Numbered from the stretch's first letter, positions 8,354-15,870 are shown. The stretch: DNA of 64,000 nt from Cryptosporangium sp044454545 (GCF_044454545.1 NZ_JBITDV010000011.1:124001-188000); one strand, 5' to 3'. The notes: generated by a model from the sequence alone, not told the origin. Program-made: numbers and translations.

Positions 8354-9289
8354 CTACGACACGTCTCGCCCCCCGTCCACAGGCTCCAGGTGCCGCAGCT
8401 TCTCCGGGTTCACGACGTACGAGAACCGCGAAATCTGGCCGTTGGAGTCGATGTCCGGCACCACGACCCCCATCACCGAGCGGCCGCCGGCCCACTGCTC
8501 GAACGCCGGATCGCCGATGCCCGCCTCCGGGTTGAACCACATCAGGAGGCCGTACTGGCCGTTGGCCAGCACCGGCTCGACCGTGATCCAGTGCCCGCGG
8601 TTGCGCAACACTCCGAGCAGGAACCGGCCGACGTTGTCCGGACCGACGATCGGGCGGATCGCCGCCCGCACCACGCCCCCACCGTCCGAGATGAACTGGA
8701 CGTCCGGCGCCAGCAGTGCGGTCAGCTCCGACAGGTTGCCACCCCGGCAGGCGGCGAAGAACGCCTCGATCGTCGCCTGCTGCTCCGGCAGCGGCTTCAA
8801 GGGCGGGGGAGGGCTGTCGTGCAGCAGCCGCCGGGCCCGGGACGCGAGTTGGCGGGCGGTGTCCACCCGGGTTCCGAGCGTCGTCGCGATCCCGTCGAAC
8901 GGGATCCCGAACACGTCGTGCAGGACGAACGCGACGCGCTGCTCGGGCGTGAGCCGCTCCAGGAGCGTCAGCAGAGCGATCCGGACCGAGTCGTCGAGTG
9001 CGGCCAGCTCGGCCGGATCCGGGCCGGACGGCAACCGCTCGACCAGCGGTTCCGGCAGCCAGGGCCCGACGTAGGCCTCGCGGGTGACCCGGGCAGAGCG
9101 CAGCACGTCGAGGCAGATCCGCCCGGTCACCCGGGTCAGCCAGGCCCGCGGCTCGACGATGTCCGAGCGGTCGGCCCGCTGCCAGCGCAACCAGGTCTCC
9201 TGTACCGCGTCCTCGGCGTCCGCGACGCTGCCGAGCATGCGGTAGGCGACGCGGACGAGGTGCTCGCGGTGTGGTGTGAAGTCGTCCAT
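8354..9289 (-). CDS. ECF41-type RNA polymerase sigma factor with SnoaL-like C-terminus
   Basis: This 311-residue sigma factor has region 2 (R-M-L-G-S-V-A-D-A-E-D-A-V-Q-E-T-W-L-R-W), the linker G-P-W-L-P-E-P typical of ECF41, region 4 (L-T-P-E-Q-R-V-A-F-V-L-H-D-V-F) and a C-terminal SnoaL/NTF2-like domain ending near N-P-E-K-L-R. In ECF41 factors this domain acts as a fused regulator in place of a separate anti-sigma factor. The usual partner, a carboxymuconolactone decarboxylase/oxidoreductase/epimerase gene, is not adjacent. The gene lies between the terminator at 9314-9346 and the helicase gene. Confidence 0.88.
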   Translation of the reverse strand: MDDFTPHREHLVRVAYRMLGSVADAEDAVQETWLRWQRADRSDIVEPRAWLTRVTGRICLDVLRSARVTREAYVGPWLPEPLVERLPSGPDPAELAALDDSVRIALLTLLERLTPEQRVAFVLHDVFGIPFDGIATTLGTRVDTARQLASRARRLLHDSPPPPLKPLPEQQATIEAFFAACRGGNLSELTALLAPDVQFISDGGGVVRAAIRPIVGPDNVGRFLLGVLRNRGHWITVEPVLANGQYGLLMWFNPEAGIGDPAFEQWAGGRSVMGVVVPDIDSNGQISRFSYVVNPEKLRHLEPVDGGRDVS

Positions 9290-9313
9290 CGGTACCTCCC
9301 CCGGTACAGACGA

Positions 9314-9346
9314 CCCGGCCCCGCGGAACGTGACCGCGGGGCCGGG
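9314..9346 (-). terminator. Terminator hairpin after the HbhA-like gene
   Basis: Perfect 13-bp G/C-rich arms, 9314-9326 and 9334-9346, enclose a 7-nt loop and begin 12 nt past the HbhA-like stop codon. There is no long U-run, which is common for actinobacterial terminators. Confidence 0.6.
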
Positions 9347-9357
9347 ATCGGGGAAGG

Positions 9358-9810
9358 TTACTTGTTTTCGGTGGGCTGGTTGACCGCGTTCTCGCCGCGC
9401 TCGACGAGCGTCCGGTAGACGCCCTGGGCCCGGGTCTGCGCGGTTGCCGCACTGCGCTTCACGGTGTCACCGTCCAGGTCGCGGGCCTTGCTCTGCAGGC
9501 CGGCCGCGTACGAGGGCAGGTCGGACGCGAACGTGCGGATCTCGCGGGGAAGGCTGCGCAGGTCGTCGGGGAGCGACGCGGCGTTCCGCTGGAACTGCGC
9601 CGACAGCTCGGGCGCGTTGTCCACGAGCTTGCGGATCTGCTCGGCGACGACGTCACCGACACCGGCCAGCGCGTAGAGCGCCTCGGGCCACTGCTTGTCG
9701 CCGGCCGGGGTACCGGTGCCGGGGCCGATCGCGGCGGGGCCTTCTGCGGCTGCCGGGCTTTCGGGGGCGGCCGGGCCTTCGGGAGTCTCAGGCCCCGTGG
9801 GAGTAGACAT
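9358..9810 (-). CDS. HbhA-like helical protein
   Basis: The 150-residue protein begins with a Pro/Ala/Glu low-complexity segment (about 1-45). An amphipathic alpha-helical region follows, starting L-Y-A-L-A-G-V-G-D-V-V-A-E-Q-I and containing several Leu/Pro-spaced helices. This resembles the coiled-coil body of mycobacterial heparin-binding haemagglutinin (HbhA), which binds sulfated glycans and also affects lipid storage. The Lys/Ala/Pro-rich heparin-binding tail of HbhA is absent; the C-terminus is short and mixed in charge, so glycan binding is doubtful. The ATG at 9810 is preferred over 9846 because the extra 12 codons look non-coding. A tandem operator-like repeat lies upstream at 9861-9891. 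Confidence 0.6.
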   Translation of the reverse strand: MSTPTGPETPEGPAAPESPAAAEGPAAIGPGTGTPAGDKQWPEALYALAGVGDVVAEQIRKLVDNAPELSAQFQRNAASLPDDLRSLPREIRTFASDLPSYAAGLQSKARDLDGDTVKRSAATAQTRAQGVYRTLVERGENAVNQPTENK

Positions 9811-9860
9811 GTCGGTCCTCTCAGTGACGACGTCCAGTGATCCCACGGTAGGCCGGTCGC

Positions 9861-9891
9861 GCTAGCACCTGCAAGCGCTCAGCTAGCACTT
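9861..9891. promoter_or_regulatory. Tandem operator-like repeat upstream of the HbhA-like gene
   Basis: The 10-mer GCTAGCACYT occurs at 9861-9870 and 9882-9891, in the same orientation with a 21-bp period, two helical turns. It lies 50-80 bp upstream of the start codon at 9810. This geometry fits cooperative binding of a dimeric regulator on one DNA face. The regulator is not identifiable in the window. Confidence 0.5.
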
Positions 9892-9901
9892 CAGGGTCAG
9901 A

Positions 9902-10531
9902 TCAGGGTTGTACCCTGAGCGCGCTGTCCGGGGCTGGTTCGGGCTCCTCTGCCGGGCGGGCGCCCCTCGGGTCTGCCTGGCGGGCAGTCATCGGCGCGAC
10001 CCGCCGGCGTCCCAGCTCGCCGCCGCACCGGTCGACCACGGCGCGGACGCGGCCGGAGACATCGGTGACCTGGCGCCGCTCGTGCCGGAACGTGCGCAGC
10101 ACCCGGGAGAGTTCGTCGTCGGTCCGTCGGCCGACGTCCGCCAGGTCCACGTCGGCGACCAGGCGCTCCACCCGTCTACGCCGGCGGTGGGTGGGTGGGC
10201 CGTCGGTGTCGGCCCGGAGCCGGAACACCCGCGCGAGACGCCCGCGCTCTTCGGCCGAGGGGCCGAAGGAAGCCGCCGTGGCGTCTCCGCCGGTGTCGGC
10301 CGCGACCGTGTTGTCGAACGCGATCGCCGCCCGCCTGCGCTGTTCCGCCGTGACCATGGCGATCCGCAAGTCCAGCTGGTGCCCCAGCCGGCTCAGTTCG
10401 TCGAGTTCCGCGAGGGCCTCGTCACGGCGATGCCGCACGACCGAAGTCCGGAGGTCGGCCAGGCCGTTCAGATAGCCGGGGTCGAGCACCCGGTCGAGTC
10501 GCCGTTTCCCTCCTGGTACGACATCCGTCAT
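9902..10531 (-). CDS. RsiG-like coiled-coil protein (putative WhiG anti-sigma factor homologue)
   Basis: The 209-residue product from the ATG at 10531 opens with Y-L-N-G-L-A-D-L (residues 20-27) followed by an Arg/Glu-rich helix. A second long helix lies in the C-terminal third, joined by a variable linker. This is the layout of RsiG, which sequesters sigma-WhiG when bound to c-di-GMP. The RsiG motif E-x3-S-x2-R-x3-Q-x3-D aligns to residues 43-58 here, but only S47 remains (L43, G50, D54, A58). The second copy keeps only its last Asp. The helical frame fits RsiG, but nucleotide binding is doubtful. The longer frame from 10678 adds an implausible N-terminus. Confidence 0.6.
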   Translation of the reverse strand: MTDVVPGGKRRLDRVLDPGYLNGLADLRTSVVRHRRDEALAELDELSRLGHQLDLRIAMVTAEQRRRAAIAFDNTVAADTGGDATAASFGPSAEERGRLARVFRLRADTDGPPTHRRRRRVERLVADVDLADVGRRTDDELSRVLRTFRHERRQVTDVSGRVRAVVDRCGGELGRRRVAPMTARQADPRGARPAEEPEPAPDSALRVQP

Positions 10532-10746
10532 GCCTCTGCTCCTTCGCACGGCGCGGATTTCGCAGGCCAGTCGGTGTGCGGATCGCCCACCGCGTTGGGG
10601 AGCATCCTGGCACGACGACGTGTCATCCGGAGCCGATTGGCACAGCAAATGGCACGGTTGCAATGCCGAAACAGTCACATTCCGGCTACAAACTCCTAAG
10701 CGCCGACCGAAGTTTGAGACAATCCCTCACGTTTTCGGGACAGCAC

Positions 10747-10776
10747 ACGGAGCCCGCCCCGGGGAGCGGGCTCCGT
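10747..10776 (-). terminator. Terminator of the Fur-ygfZ operon
   Basis: Perfect 11-bp arms, 10747-10757 and 10766-10776, with an 8-nt loop, lie 8 nt beyond the ygfZ stop on the minus strand. The remainder of 10532-10783 holds the promoter region of the RsiG-like gene and shows nothing further. Confidence 0.65.
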
Positions 10777-10783
10777 CGCCGGG

Positions 10784-11788
10784 TCAGCGAACGTCGATCG
10801 CGGCGCGGGTTCCGCCGGTCCAGAGGTCGGCGTCGTCGGGGGTCGAGCGCTTGATCAGGCCCAGGGCGATGTGCCCGAGCTCGAAGTGCCGTACGGCGGT
10901 GCCCACGAACCCGATCGCGCGGCCCTCGCGACCGAGCGTGATCGGCGTCCCCTGCGCCGGCAGTTCCTCGCTCACGCCGTCGAGGTGCAGCAACACCATC
11001 CGGCGCGGCGGACGTCCGAGGTTGTGGACCCGGGCCACCGTCTCCTGGCCCCGGTAGCAGCCCTTTTCCAGGTGCACGGCGGCCGGGATCCACTCCGGCT
11101 CCTGGACGATCGTCCGGTGGTCGGTCTCGAACCCCAGCCGCGGACGCCGATCGGCGACCCGCAGCGCCTCGTACGCCCAGACCCCGGCCAGCGGGGCAGC
11201 CAGCCGGTCGACGGTCGACTCCAGCGCCGCCCGGGGCACGAGCAGGTCGGCGCCCCACGGCGTCCGGCGAACCAGCCCACCGTCGGGCAGCGCAGCCACC
11301 CGGTGCGTTTCGGCCGGCAGTTCGGCACCGAGCCGATCGACCGCGCCAGGGGTATTCGGGCCGACCACCGACAGCACCGCCCAGTCGGCGGACACGTCGG
11401 CCGGCTCGACCCGCATCATGAAGACCATTTTCTGCAGGTACGTGGTCAGGTCGTCGGCGGTGCCGGGCTCGACGTCCAGCCAGGTCGTCCCGCCGTCGTC
11501 GGCCACCTGCAGATGGTGCTCGACGTGACCGTGCGGGGAGAGCACCAGCGTCTCGGTGCCGGAGAACGGCGGCAGCGCGGTCAGGTGCTGCGAGGTGAGG
11601 CTGTGCAGCCAGCTCAGCCGGTCGGTACCAGGGACGGCGATCACCCCGCGGTGGCTCCGGTCGACGACGCCGACGTCTTCGGTCAGCTGCCGTTGCTCGC
11701 GGAACGGATCGCCGTAGTGCGCCGCCACTCCGGCGTCGGGCCCCTCGGCCGATACGGCACCGGGACGGACGCTCAGCGGGCTGGTCAC
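10784..11788 (-). CDS. ygfZ: Folate-binding protein YgfZ (Fe-S cluster repair/assembly)
   Basis: This 334-residue GcvT-like tetrahydrofolate-binding protein contains the YgfZ signature K-G-C-Y-R-G-Q-E-T, whose Cys is the conserved functional residue. YgfZ supports maturation of certain Fe-S enzymes in a folate-dependent way. The N-terminal region has the GcvT-type pattern H-R-G-V-I-A-V-x-G-x-D-R-L-S-W-L. It starts with GTG overlapping the stop codon of the upstream Fur-like gene in a GTGA arrangement, implying translational coupling. Next to a metal-sensing Fur-family regulator, this suggests coupling of metal status and Fe-S maintenance (inference). Confidence 0.9.
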   Translation of the reverse strand: MTSPLSVRPGAVSAEGPDAGVAAHYGDPFREQRQLTEDVGVVDRSHRGVIAVPGTDRLSWLHSLTSQHLTALPPFSGTETLVLSPHGHVEHHLQVADDGGTTWLDVEPGTADDLTTYLQKMVFMMRVEPADVSADWAVLSVVGPNTPGAVDRLGAELPAETHRVAALPDGGLVRRTPWGADLLVPRAALESTVDRLAAPLAGVWAYEALRVADRRPRLGFETDHRTIVQEPEWIPAAVHLEKGCYRGQETVARVHNLGRPPRRMVLLHLDGVSEELPAQGTPITLGREGRAIGFVGTAVRHFELGHIALGLIKRSTPDDADLWTGGTRAAIDVR

Positions 11789-12258
11789 GACGACACCTCC
11801 GGGGTTTTCAGGCCACTTCTCAGGCCATCAGGTGCAGCAGCGTCGACACCGCAGCAATTCCCGCAGATCCCGAACAGAGCGACGTGGCCGACGTCCATGT
11901 GGAAGCCGCGTTCGTCGGTGAGCCGGGTGGCCAGGTCGGTCAGCAGGGCGGTCGGCGCCTCGGAGACCGTCCGGCAGTTCCGGCAGACGAGGTGAATGTG
12001 CTGGTCGGCCGCCAGGTGGTAGGTCGTCGCGGTGTCCATCAGGTGCGTGTGCCGGACCAGCCCGATCTCTTCCAGCAGTTCCAGCGTCCGGTAGACCGTC
12101 GTCAGGTTCAGCCCGGTGGCGGTCTTCGTCACCTCGGCGTGGACCTGCTCGGACGTGGCGTGGCCGAGCTTCTCCACGGCCTCCATGACGAGTTGCCGCT
12201 GGACGGTCATCCGGAGGCCACGGGACCGCAGCGCATCGGTCAAGGACGGGGGCGCCAT
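11785..12258 (-). CDS. Fur-family metalloregulator, Nur-like
   Basis: The 157-residue repressor has the Fur winged helix (R-M-T-V-Q-R-Q-L-V-M-E-A, then T-T-V-Y-R-T-L-E-L-L-E) and a C-terminal dimerisation domain with H-I-H-L-V-C-R-N-C and C-G-N-C, the structural zinc cysteines. The H-T-H-L pair resembles the two histidines of the nickel sensor Nur of Streptomyces, and the ygfZ/pabC context also matches that locus as I recall it. Zur or FurA remain possible. The start at 12258 follows the family; the longer frame is spurious. It is divergent from pabC across about 110 bp. Confidence 0.85.
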   Translation of the reverse strand: MAPPSLTDALRSRGLRMTVQRQLVMEAVEKLGHATSEQVHAEVTKTATGLNLTTVYRTLELLEEIGLVRHTHLMDTATTYHLAADQHIHLVCRNCRTVSEAPTALLTDLATRLTDERGFHMDVGHVALFGICGNCCGVDAAAPDGLRSGLKTPEVSS

Positions 12259-12369
12259 ACGGCCATGGTATTCACTGAAGTTTTGGCGAGCGGCCTGCCG
12301 GGTCGCACCGATCGGTGACGGCGAGCAACAGGGCGCTCGGCCGCGCACGAATTTCACTACGGTCTGGGC

Positions 12370-13212
12370 ATGGCTAACCGTGCGCTCGCTGTCCTCGGCC
12401 GCGGGATTCTCCCGGTCGAAACTCCCATTGCTCGTGCTGACGACGCCGGACTGACCCGCGGCGACGGCGTGTTCGAAACCATTCACGTCCGGTACGGCAA
12501 ACCCTGGCAGCTCGACGAGCATCTGGCCCGGATGGCCGGCTCCGGCCGCATCCTCGGCATCGACCTGCCGCCGGCCGCCGAACTGGCCGCCCTGGTCGAC
12601 GAGGTCCTGGTGGACGCCGCGGCCGACGAAGAGGTCGCGGTCAAGATCGTCTGCACCCGCGGGCCGGAGGGCCAGGACCGCCCGACCGTGTTCGCGACGA
12701 TGTTCGACGTCGCCCCGGCACAGCGACAAGGCCGCCGCGACGGCATCGCGGTCGTCTCGGTGACGCTCGGCGTGCCCGCCGACGTCCGGTCCGGGGCGCC
12801 CTGGCTGCTCGGCGGCGCGAAGACGCTCTCGTACGCGGTGAACATGGCTGCGCTGCGTTACGCCGCGACCGCCGGTGCGGACGACGCGCTGCTGGTCTCC
12901 GTGGAAGGCACCGTGCTCGAGGCGCCGACGGCCAACGTCGTCTGGGCCGCGGACGGCGCGCTGCGGACGATCCCGGTCGACACCGGGATCCTGGCCGGCA
13001 CCACCGTCAATTACCTGCTCGACCGGGCGGGCGAGCTCGGGCTGCGGGCCGAACGCGCCCGGATCAGCCTGGACGACCTCTACGCCGCGGACGAGGCCTG
13101 GCTCTGCTCGAGCGTCCGGGGGGCCGCCCGGATCACGTCGCTGGACGGGAAGCCGATCGGCGAAAAGGGGCTCACCGAGGGCGTGCAGAGGCTTCTCGGG
13201 TTCCCGGTTTAA
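12370..13212 (+). CDS. pabC: Aminodeoxychorismate lyase (class IV PLP enzyme)
   Basis: This 280-residue fold-type IV PLP enzyme has D-A-G-L-T-R-G-D-G-V-F-E-T (25-37), the PLP lysine K151 in G-G-A-K-T-L-S-Y, and E-A-P-T-A-N-V-V-W near 188. PabC splits 4-amino-4-deoxychorismate into p-aminobenzoate and pyruvate for folate synthesis, which fits the folate-binding YgfZ across the divergent promoter. D-amino-acid and branched-chain aminotransferases share this fold, so substrate specificity rests on overall similarity and context. ATG at 12370. Confidence 0.8.
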   Translation: MANRALAVLGRGILPVETPIARADDAGLTRGDGVFETIHVRYGKPWQLDEHLARMAGSGRILGIDLPPAAELAALVDEVLVDAAADEEVAVKIVCTRGPEGQDRPTVFATMFDVAPAQRQGRRDGIAVVSVTLGVPADVRSGAPWLLGGAKTLSYAVNMAALRYAATAGADDALLVSVEGTVLEAPTANVVWAADGALRTIPVDTGILAGTTVNYLLDRAGELGLRAERARISLDDLYAADEAWLCSSVRGAARITSLDGKPIGEKGLTEGVQRLLGFPV

Positions 13213-13249
13213 ATAGCGTTGCCGACCGCCGGGACTCGACGTAAGTTTG

Positions 13250-13466
13250 GGTTACACAAGAGGGGAGGTGGTCCAGCGTTGAATAGCTATCGGACTCGTG
13301 AGGTGGCTACTTCCTAGCCGCCGTCTCGGACTTCGGTCCGACCGTCGCCTTGTGCACGTGAGACGGCGGTGCGGCAATCCAAGGTAACCACCGACCCCTC
13401 GGGCCGTCGGACTCGTCCGACCGACCCGGTGCTCTAGCACCGGAGCCATGGCCCGAGGGGCTTTTT
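13250..13466 (+). ncRNA. Structured RNA candidate with intrinsic terminator
   Basis: Between pabC and a convergent gene lies about 200 nt with dense complementarity. An outer helix joins 13261-13271 with 13388-13399. Internal hairpins include 13302-13320 (8 bp), a UUCG-capped GGAC/GUCC hairpin around 13326-13339, and an 8-bp helix closing ccgtctc near 13321 with gagacgg near 13360. A long terminator stem (13395-13405 with 13450-13460) encloses two further hairpins, followed by a U5 run at 13462-13466. The segment CCCCT (13395-13399) can pair either with the 5' end or in the terminator, as in attenuators. I do not recognise the family. A 29-codon frame (GTG 13298 to TAA 13387) runs through the middle. 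Confidence 0.6.
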
Positions 13467-13476
13467 ATGTTGCACG

Positions 13477-13574
13477 GCCCGTCCAGAACGACGCTGACAG
13501 CCGCGCCACCCGACTTGAGTATGAATGATACGCGGCGTCGAGTGGCGCGGATGTCAGCGTCGTTCTGGACGGGC
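13477..13574. repeat. Large palindrome, 38-nt arms
   Basis: Arms 13477-13514 and 13537-13574 are inverted copies with two mismatches around a 22-nt loop. The outer core GTCCAGAACGACGCTGAC recurs with one change in a second palindrome at 63169-63270. It could be a bidirectional terminator for the convergent RNA and nitrobindin genes, or a palindromic MITE/REP-like element. No transposase or target-site duplication is evident. Confidence 0.7.
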
Positions 13575-13625
13575 TCCAGGTCAGAGCAACGGCGCTGACG
13601 CGCGTTCAGCGGCGCTTGGGCGTGT

Positions 13626-14162
13626 TCAGCCTGCGATGCGTTTTAGTCTGGCGCTCAGGTGGGGGGTCAGGTCGTGGCCGGTGGCGGCCATGTCCACGGC
13701 GTAGAGCAGATCGCCCTCGACGATTCCGTAGAGACGGTGGTTCGCCGAGACTTCCTTGGCCGTCGCGGTGCGCACCACTGCGTCCGTGCTCAGTTCGACC
13801 TTCAGACCGTCGATCTCTCCCACGTACACCTCGACGAACCCCGTCGGGTGGGTGAGCAGCACCTCGACCGTGTCTTCCGTGGGCTGCCGCCACCACCCGA
13901 CCTCGCGCGCCCCCGGGCGGATCGGCCTGCCCTCGGCGTCGATGATCCAGGACCGCGCCTCGTACGCGAGGAACGGACGGCCGTCGTGGCTGAACCGCAC
14001 CTCCTGCGCGTAGTCGAAATCGTCGATGTCGGGGTACCCGCCCTTGCCGGTGCCGCGCCACACCCCGATGTACGGGAGCAGCCCGAGGAGCGACTCGTGC
14101 AGGTTCGGCCCGGTACGGAGGTCGTGCGTCTCCTCGTACGGGTAGCCGGCCGGATCGCTCAT
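13626..14162 (-). CDS. Nitrobindin-like heme-binding beta-barrel (FABP-like)
   Basis: The 178-residue protein has the nitrobindin pattern: I-G-V-W-R-G-T-G-K-G-G-Y-P near residue 33, W-W-R-Q-P in the barrel, and a C-terminal M-A-A-x-G-H-D-L-T-P-H-L-S-A-R-L carrying the expected axial heme histidine. Nitrobindins bind ferric heme and isomerise or scavenge nitrogen oxides such as peroxynitrite. The start at 14162 is chosen over 14213 because the upstream 17 codons overlap a separate small reading frame that ends 2 nt before it. Confidence 0.8.
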   Translation of the reverse strand: MSDPAGYPYEETHDLRTGPNLHESLLGLLPYIGVWRGTGKGGYPDIDDFDYAQEVRFSHDGRPFLAYEARSWIIDAEGRPIRPGAREVGWWRQPTEDTVEVLLTHPTGFVEVYVGEIDGLKVELSTDAVVRTATAKEVSANHRLYGIVEGDLLYAVDMAATGHDLTPHLSARLKRIAG

Positions 14163-14164
14163 CG

Positions 14165-14266
14165 TCAGCGCTGACCCTGGTAGAGGCGGTACACGACGTA
14201 GCCACCGAACCATGCGATGAACAGGAACGCCGCGATCAGCAGCACCAGGAAAAAGGTCTCGAGCAC
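14165..14266 (-). CDS. Predicted 33-residue single-span membrane peptide
   Basis: A GTG-started 34-codon frame ends in TGA 2 nt upstream of the nitrobindin ATG. It encodes one hydrophobic helix (F-F-L-V-L-L-I-A-A-F-L-F-I-A-W-F) followed by a Tyr/Arg-rich tail ending Y-R-L-Y-Q-G-Q-R. The tight spacing and the clear membrane-segment composition support a real coupled small gene. Function is unknown; it might tether or couple translation of the nitrobindin-like protein. It lies 27 bp from the divergent DsrE-like gene. Confidence 0.5.
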   Translation of the reverse strand: MLETFFLVLLIAAFLFIAWFGGYVVYRLYQGQR

Positions 14267-14292
14267 GGTCGGAGTCTAGCTAAGGTCTGGTC

Positions 14293-14655
14293 ATGAGCCG
14301 CTCGCTGGTGGTCAAGGTGACAGCAGGGGCAGACGCTCCCGAACGCTGCGCGCAGGCGTTCACGGTGGCCGCGACCGCGCTGGCGTCCGGCGCCGAGGTC
14401 TCGCTCTGGCTCACCGGTGAGTCGTCGTGGTTCGCGCTGCCCGGTCGGGCCGCCGAGTTCGACCTGCCGCACTCCGCCCCGCTGGCCGACCTGCTCGACG
14501 GACTTCTGACGACCGGCCGGGTGACCCTCTGCACCCAGTGCGCGGCCCGCCGGTCGATCGAGGAGGCCGACGTGCTGCCCGGAGTGCGGATCGCCGGCGC
14601 GGCCGTCTTCGTCGAGGAGATCCTCGCCGACCAGGTGCAGGCTCTGGTCTATTAG
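14293..14655 (+). CDS. DsrE/DsrF-like family protein
   Basis: The 120-residue protein has the DsrE-like alpha/beta layout: V-V-K-V-T-A-G near the start, a helix containing A-F-T-V-A-A-T-A-L-A-S-G, then V-S-L-W-L-T-G, and a C-terminal Cys pair in L-C-T-Q-C-A-A-R-R. DsrE-type proteins relay persulfide sulfur or act as small redox/sulfur carriers. The nearby sulfurtransferase operon makes a sulfur-handling role plausible. It converges on the 14661-15854 gene with a 5-nt gap, and no obvious partner is in the same operon. Confidence 0.75.
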   Translation: MSRSLVVKVTAGADAPERCAQAFTVAATALASGAEVSLWLTGESSWFALPGRAAEFDLPHSAPLADLLDGLLTTGRVTLCTQCAARRSIEEADVLPGVRIAGAAVFVEEILADQVQALVY

Positions 14656-14660
14656 GACGC

Positions 14661-15854
14661 TCACCCGCACTTTCTGGTGACGAAGCGGACGATCGCCAGC
14701 ACGGCATTCGCGTCCAGCGTGACCGTCGGTTTGATCGATTCGCCGCTCGACTCGAGCTGGATCGTCGCGCTGATCGCGACCTCGGCGTAGTTCAAGTGTC
14801 TGGCCAGCGAGCAGTCGGCGACCGACCAGCGCACGGTGATCCGCGGGGTCACGTCTTCGACGAAGCCGGCCGGCAACGGCGCCGCCACCACCGAGAGACC
14901 GGGCGTCGCGGTGCGGATCTCGCGGACCGCGAGGCCGTTGTTGGGCGCCTGGCGGATGCGCAGCGGGATCACGATCTCGTCGGTCAGTTCGGCCGGGGTG
15001 CCGGCCAGTTCGGCGTTCGTCCAGAACTCGTTCTCCGGGCCCTGGCACTTCTGGCGTGCGGTGTCCACGAACAGCGTGCCGTCGTCGGCGAGGCGGACCG
15101 GGACGTTCTGCTGCGGGCGCCCGTTGAGCGTCACGGCCAGCACGACCTGGCGCGGTGCGTTCACCGGGCCGCCGGTCGAGCACGAGTGCATGACGTCCAT
15201 CGAGATCCAGGTCTCCTGCCCGGAGCGGACCTTCACGCCCTGGCTGACCGACCGCAGCTGCGACCGGTACCGCTTGTCGTCCAGGTGGGCGGCCTGGATC
15301 CGGACCTCGGACGGCCCGAGGTTCGTGACGACGATGCGGAGCGTCCAGGGCTGGCGGGCGCCGGTCCAGTTCGCGCTGCTGGCCGCGTCCTGGGCCACCC
15401 GGGCGCCGAGGATCACGGTGTCCCGGCGGGCGGCGGCAGCCCGCTCGGCGTCCCAACTGTGTATGGCGGCACCGCCGAGGAGCAGGCCGACGACGAACGC
15501 CGAGATCCACAGCAGGCGCGCCGATCGGGCCCGGGCCCAGTTTTCGACCCTGGCCACCGCTGCGGGCCGCGGCCGCTCGGGCCGCACCGGGCCGCCGGCT
15601 TCGGCCACCGCTGTCGAAACCGCGTCCGATTCGGGGGCGGAGCCGGTGTCGCCGACCGGCTCGGGAGCCTCGTCCGGCTCCGGTGCCGACGCCGTCCGGC
15701 GGCGCCGCGGAGCGGTATCCCAGACGCTCGTGCCCAGCACATCGGCGCCCGAGACGGAAGCGGCGCCGGACCCGTCCTCGTCGTCCCAGTACGCGGGCGC
15801 TCGGCTGTGGTGGCGGTCTTCCTCCCGGGGCGCGTCGTCGCGCCCAGCGGTCAT
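14661..15854 (-). CDS. Single-pass membrane protein of unknown function
   Basis: The 397-residue protein has an acidic, Pro/Ala/Arg-rich cytoplasmic region (about 1-110), one membrane helix L-L-W-I-S-A-F-V-V-G-L-L-L-G-G-A-A, and an extracytoplasmic beta-rich region. The latter includes W-T-L-R-I-V-V-T-N-L-G-P-S-E-V and several cysteines, with a C-terminal C-G. The external part looks like a pair of Ig-like beta domains. I do not recognise a named family. The ATG at 15854 is the sensible start, just downstream of the 15871-15908 terminator, so it is transcribed separately from the sulfur operon. Confidence 0.7.
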   Translation of the reverse strand: MTAGRDDAPREEDRHHSRAPAYWDDEDGSGAASVSGADVLGTSVWDTAPRRRRTASAPEPDEAPEPVGDTGSAPESDAVSTAVAEAGGPVRPERPRPAAVARVENWARARSARLLWISAFVVGLLLGGAAIHSWDAERAAAARRDTVILGARVAQDAASSANWTGARQPWTLRIVVTNLGPSEVRIQAAHLDDKRYRSQLRSVSQGVKVRSGQETWISMDVMHSCSTGGPVNAPRQVVLAVTLNGRPQQNVPVRLADDGTLFVDTARQKCQGPENEFWTNAELAGTPAELTDEIVIPLRIRQAPNNGLAVREIRTATPGLSVVAAPLPAGFVEDVTPRITVRWSVADCSLARHLNYAEVAISATIQLESSGESIKPTVTLDANAVLAIVRFVTRKCG

Positions 15855-15870
15855 ACGTTCAGGGTAAAGA

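Noticed and set aside
12259..12729. N-terminal extension of the Fur-like regulator
   Set aside because: It is antisense to pabC and lacks family similarity; the standard Fur start is at 12258.
13252..13449. Minus-strand 65-codon frame across the structured RNA
   Set aside because: It is Arg/Ser-rich and low in information, and the terminator with U-run shows transcription on the plus strand.
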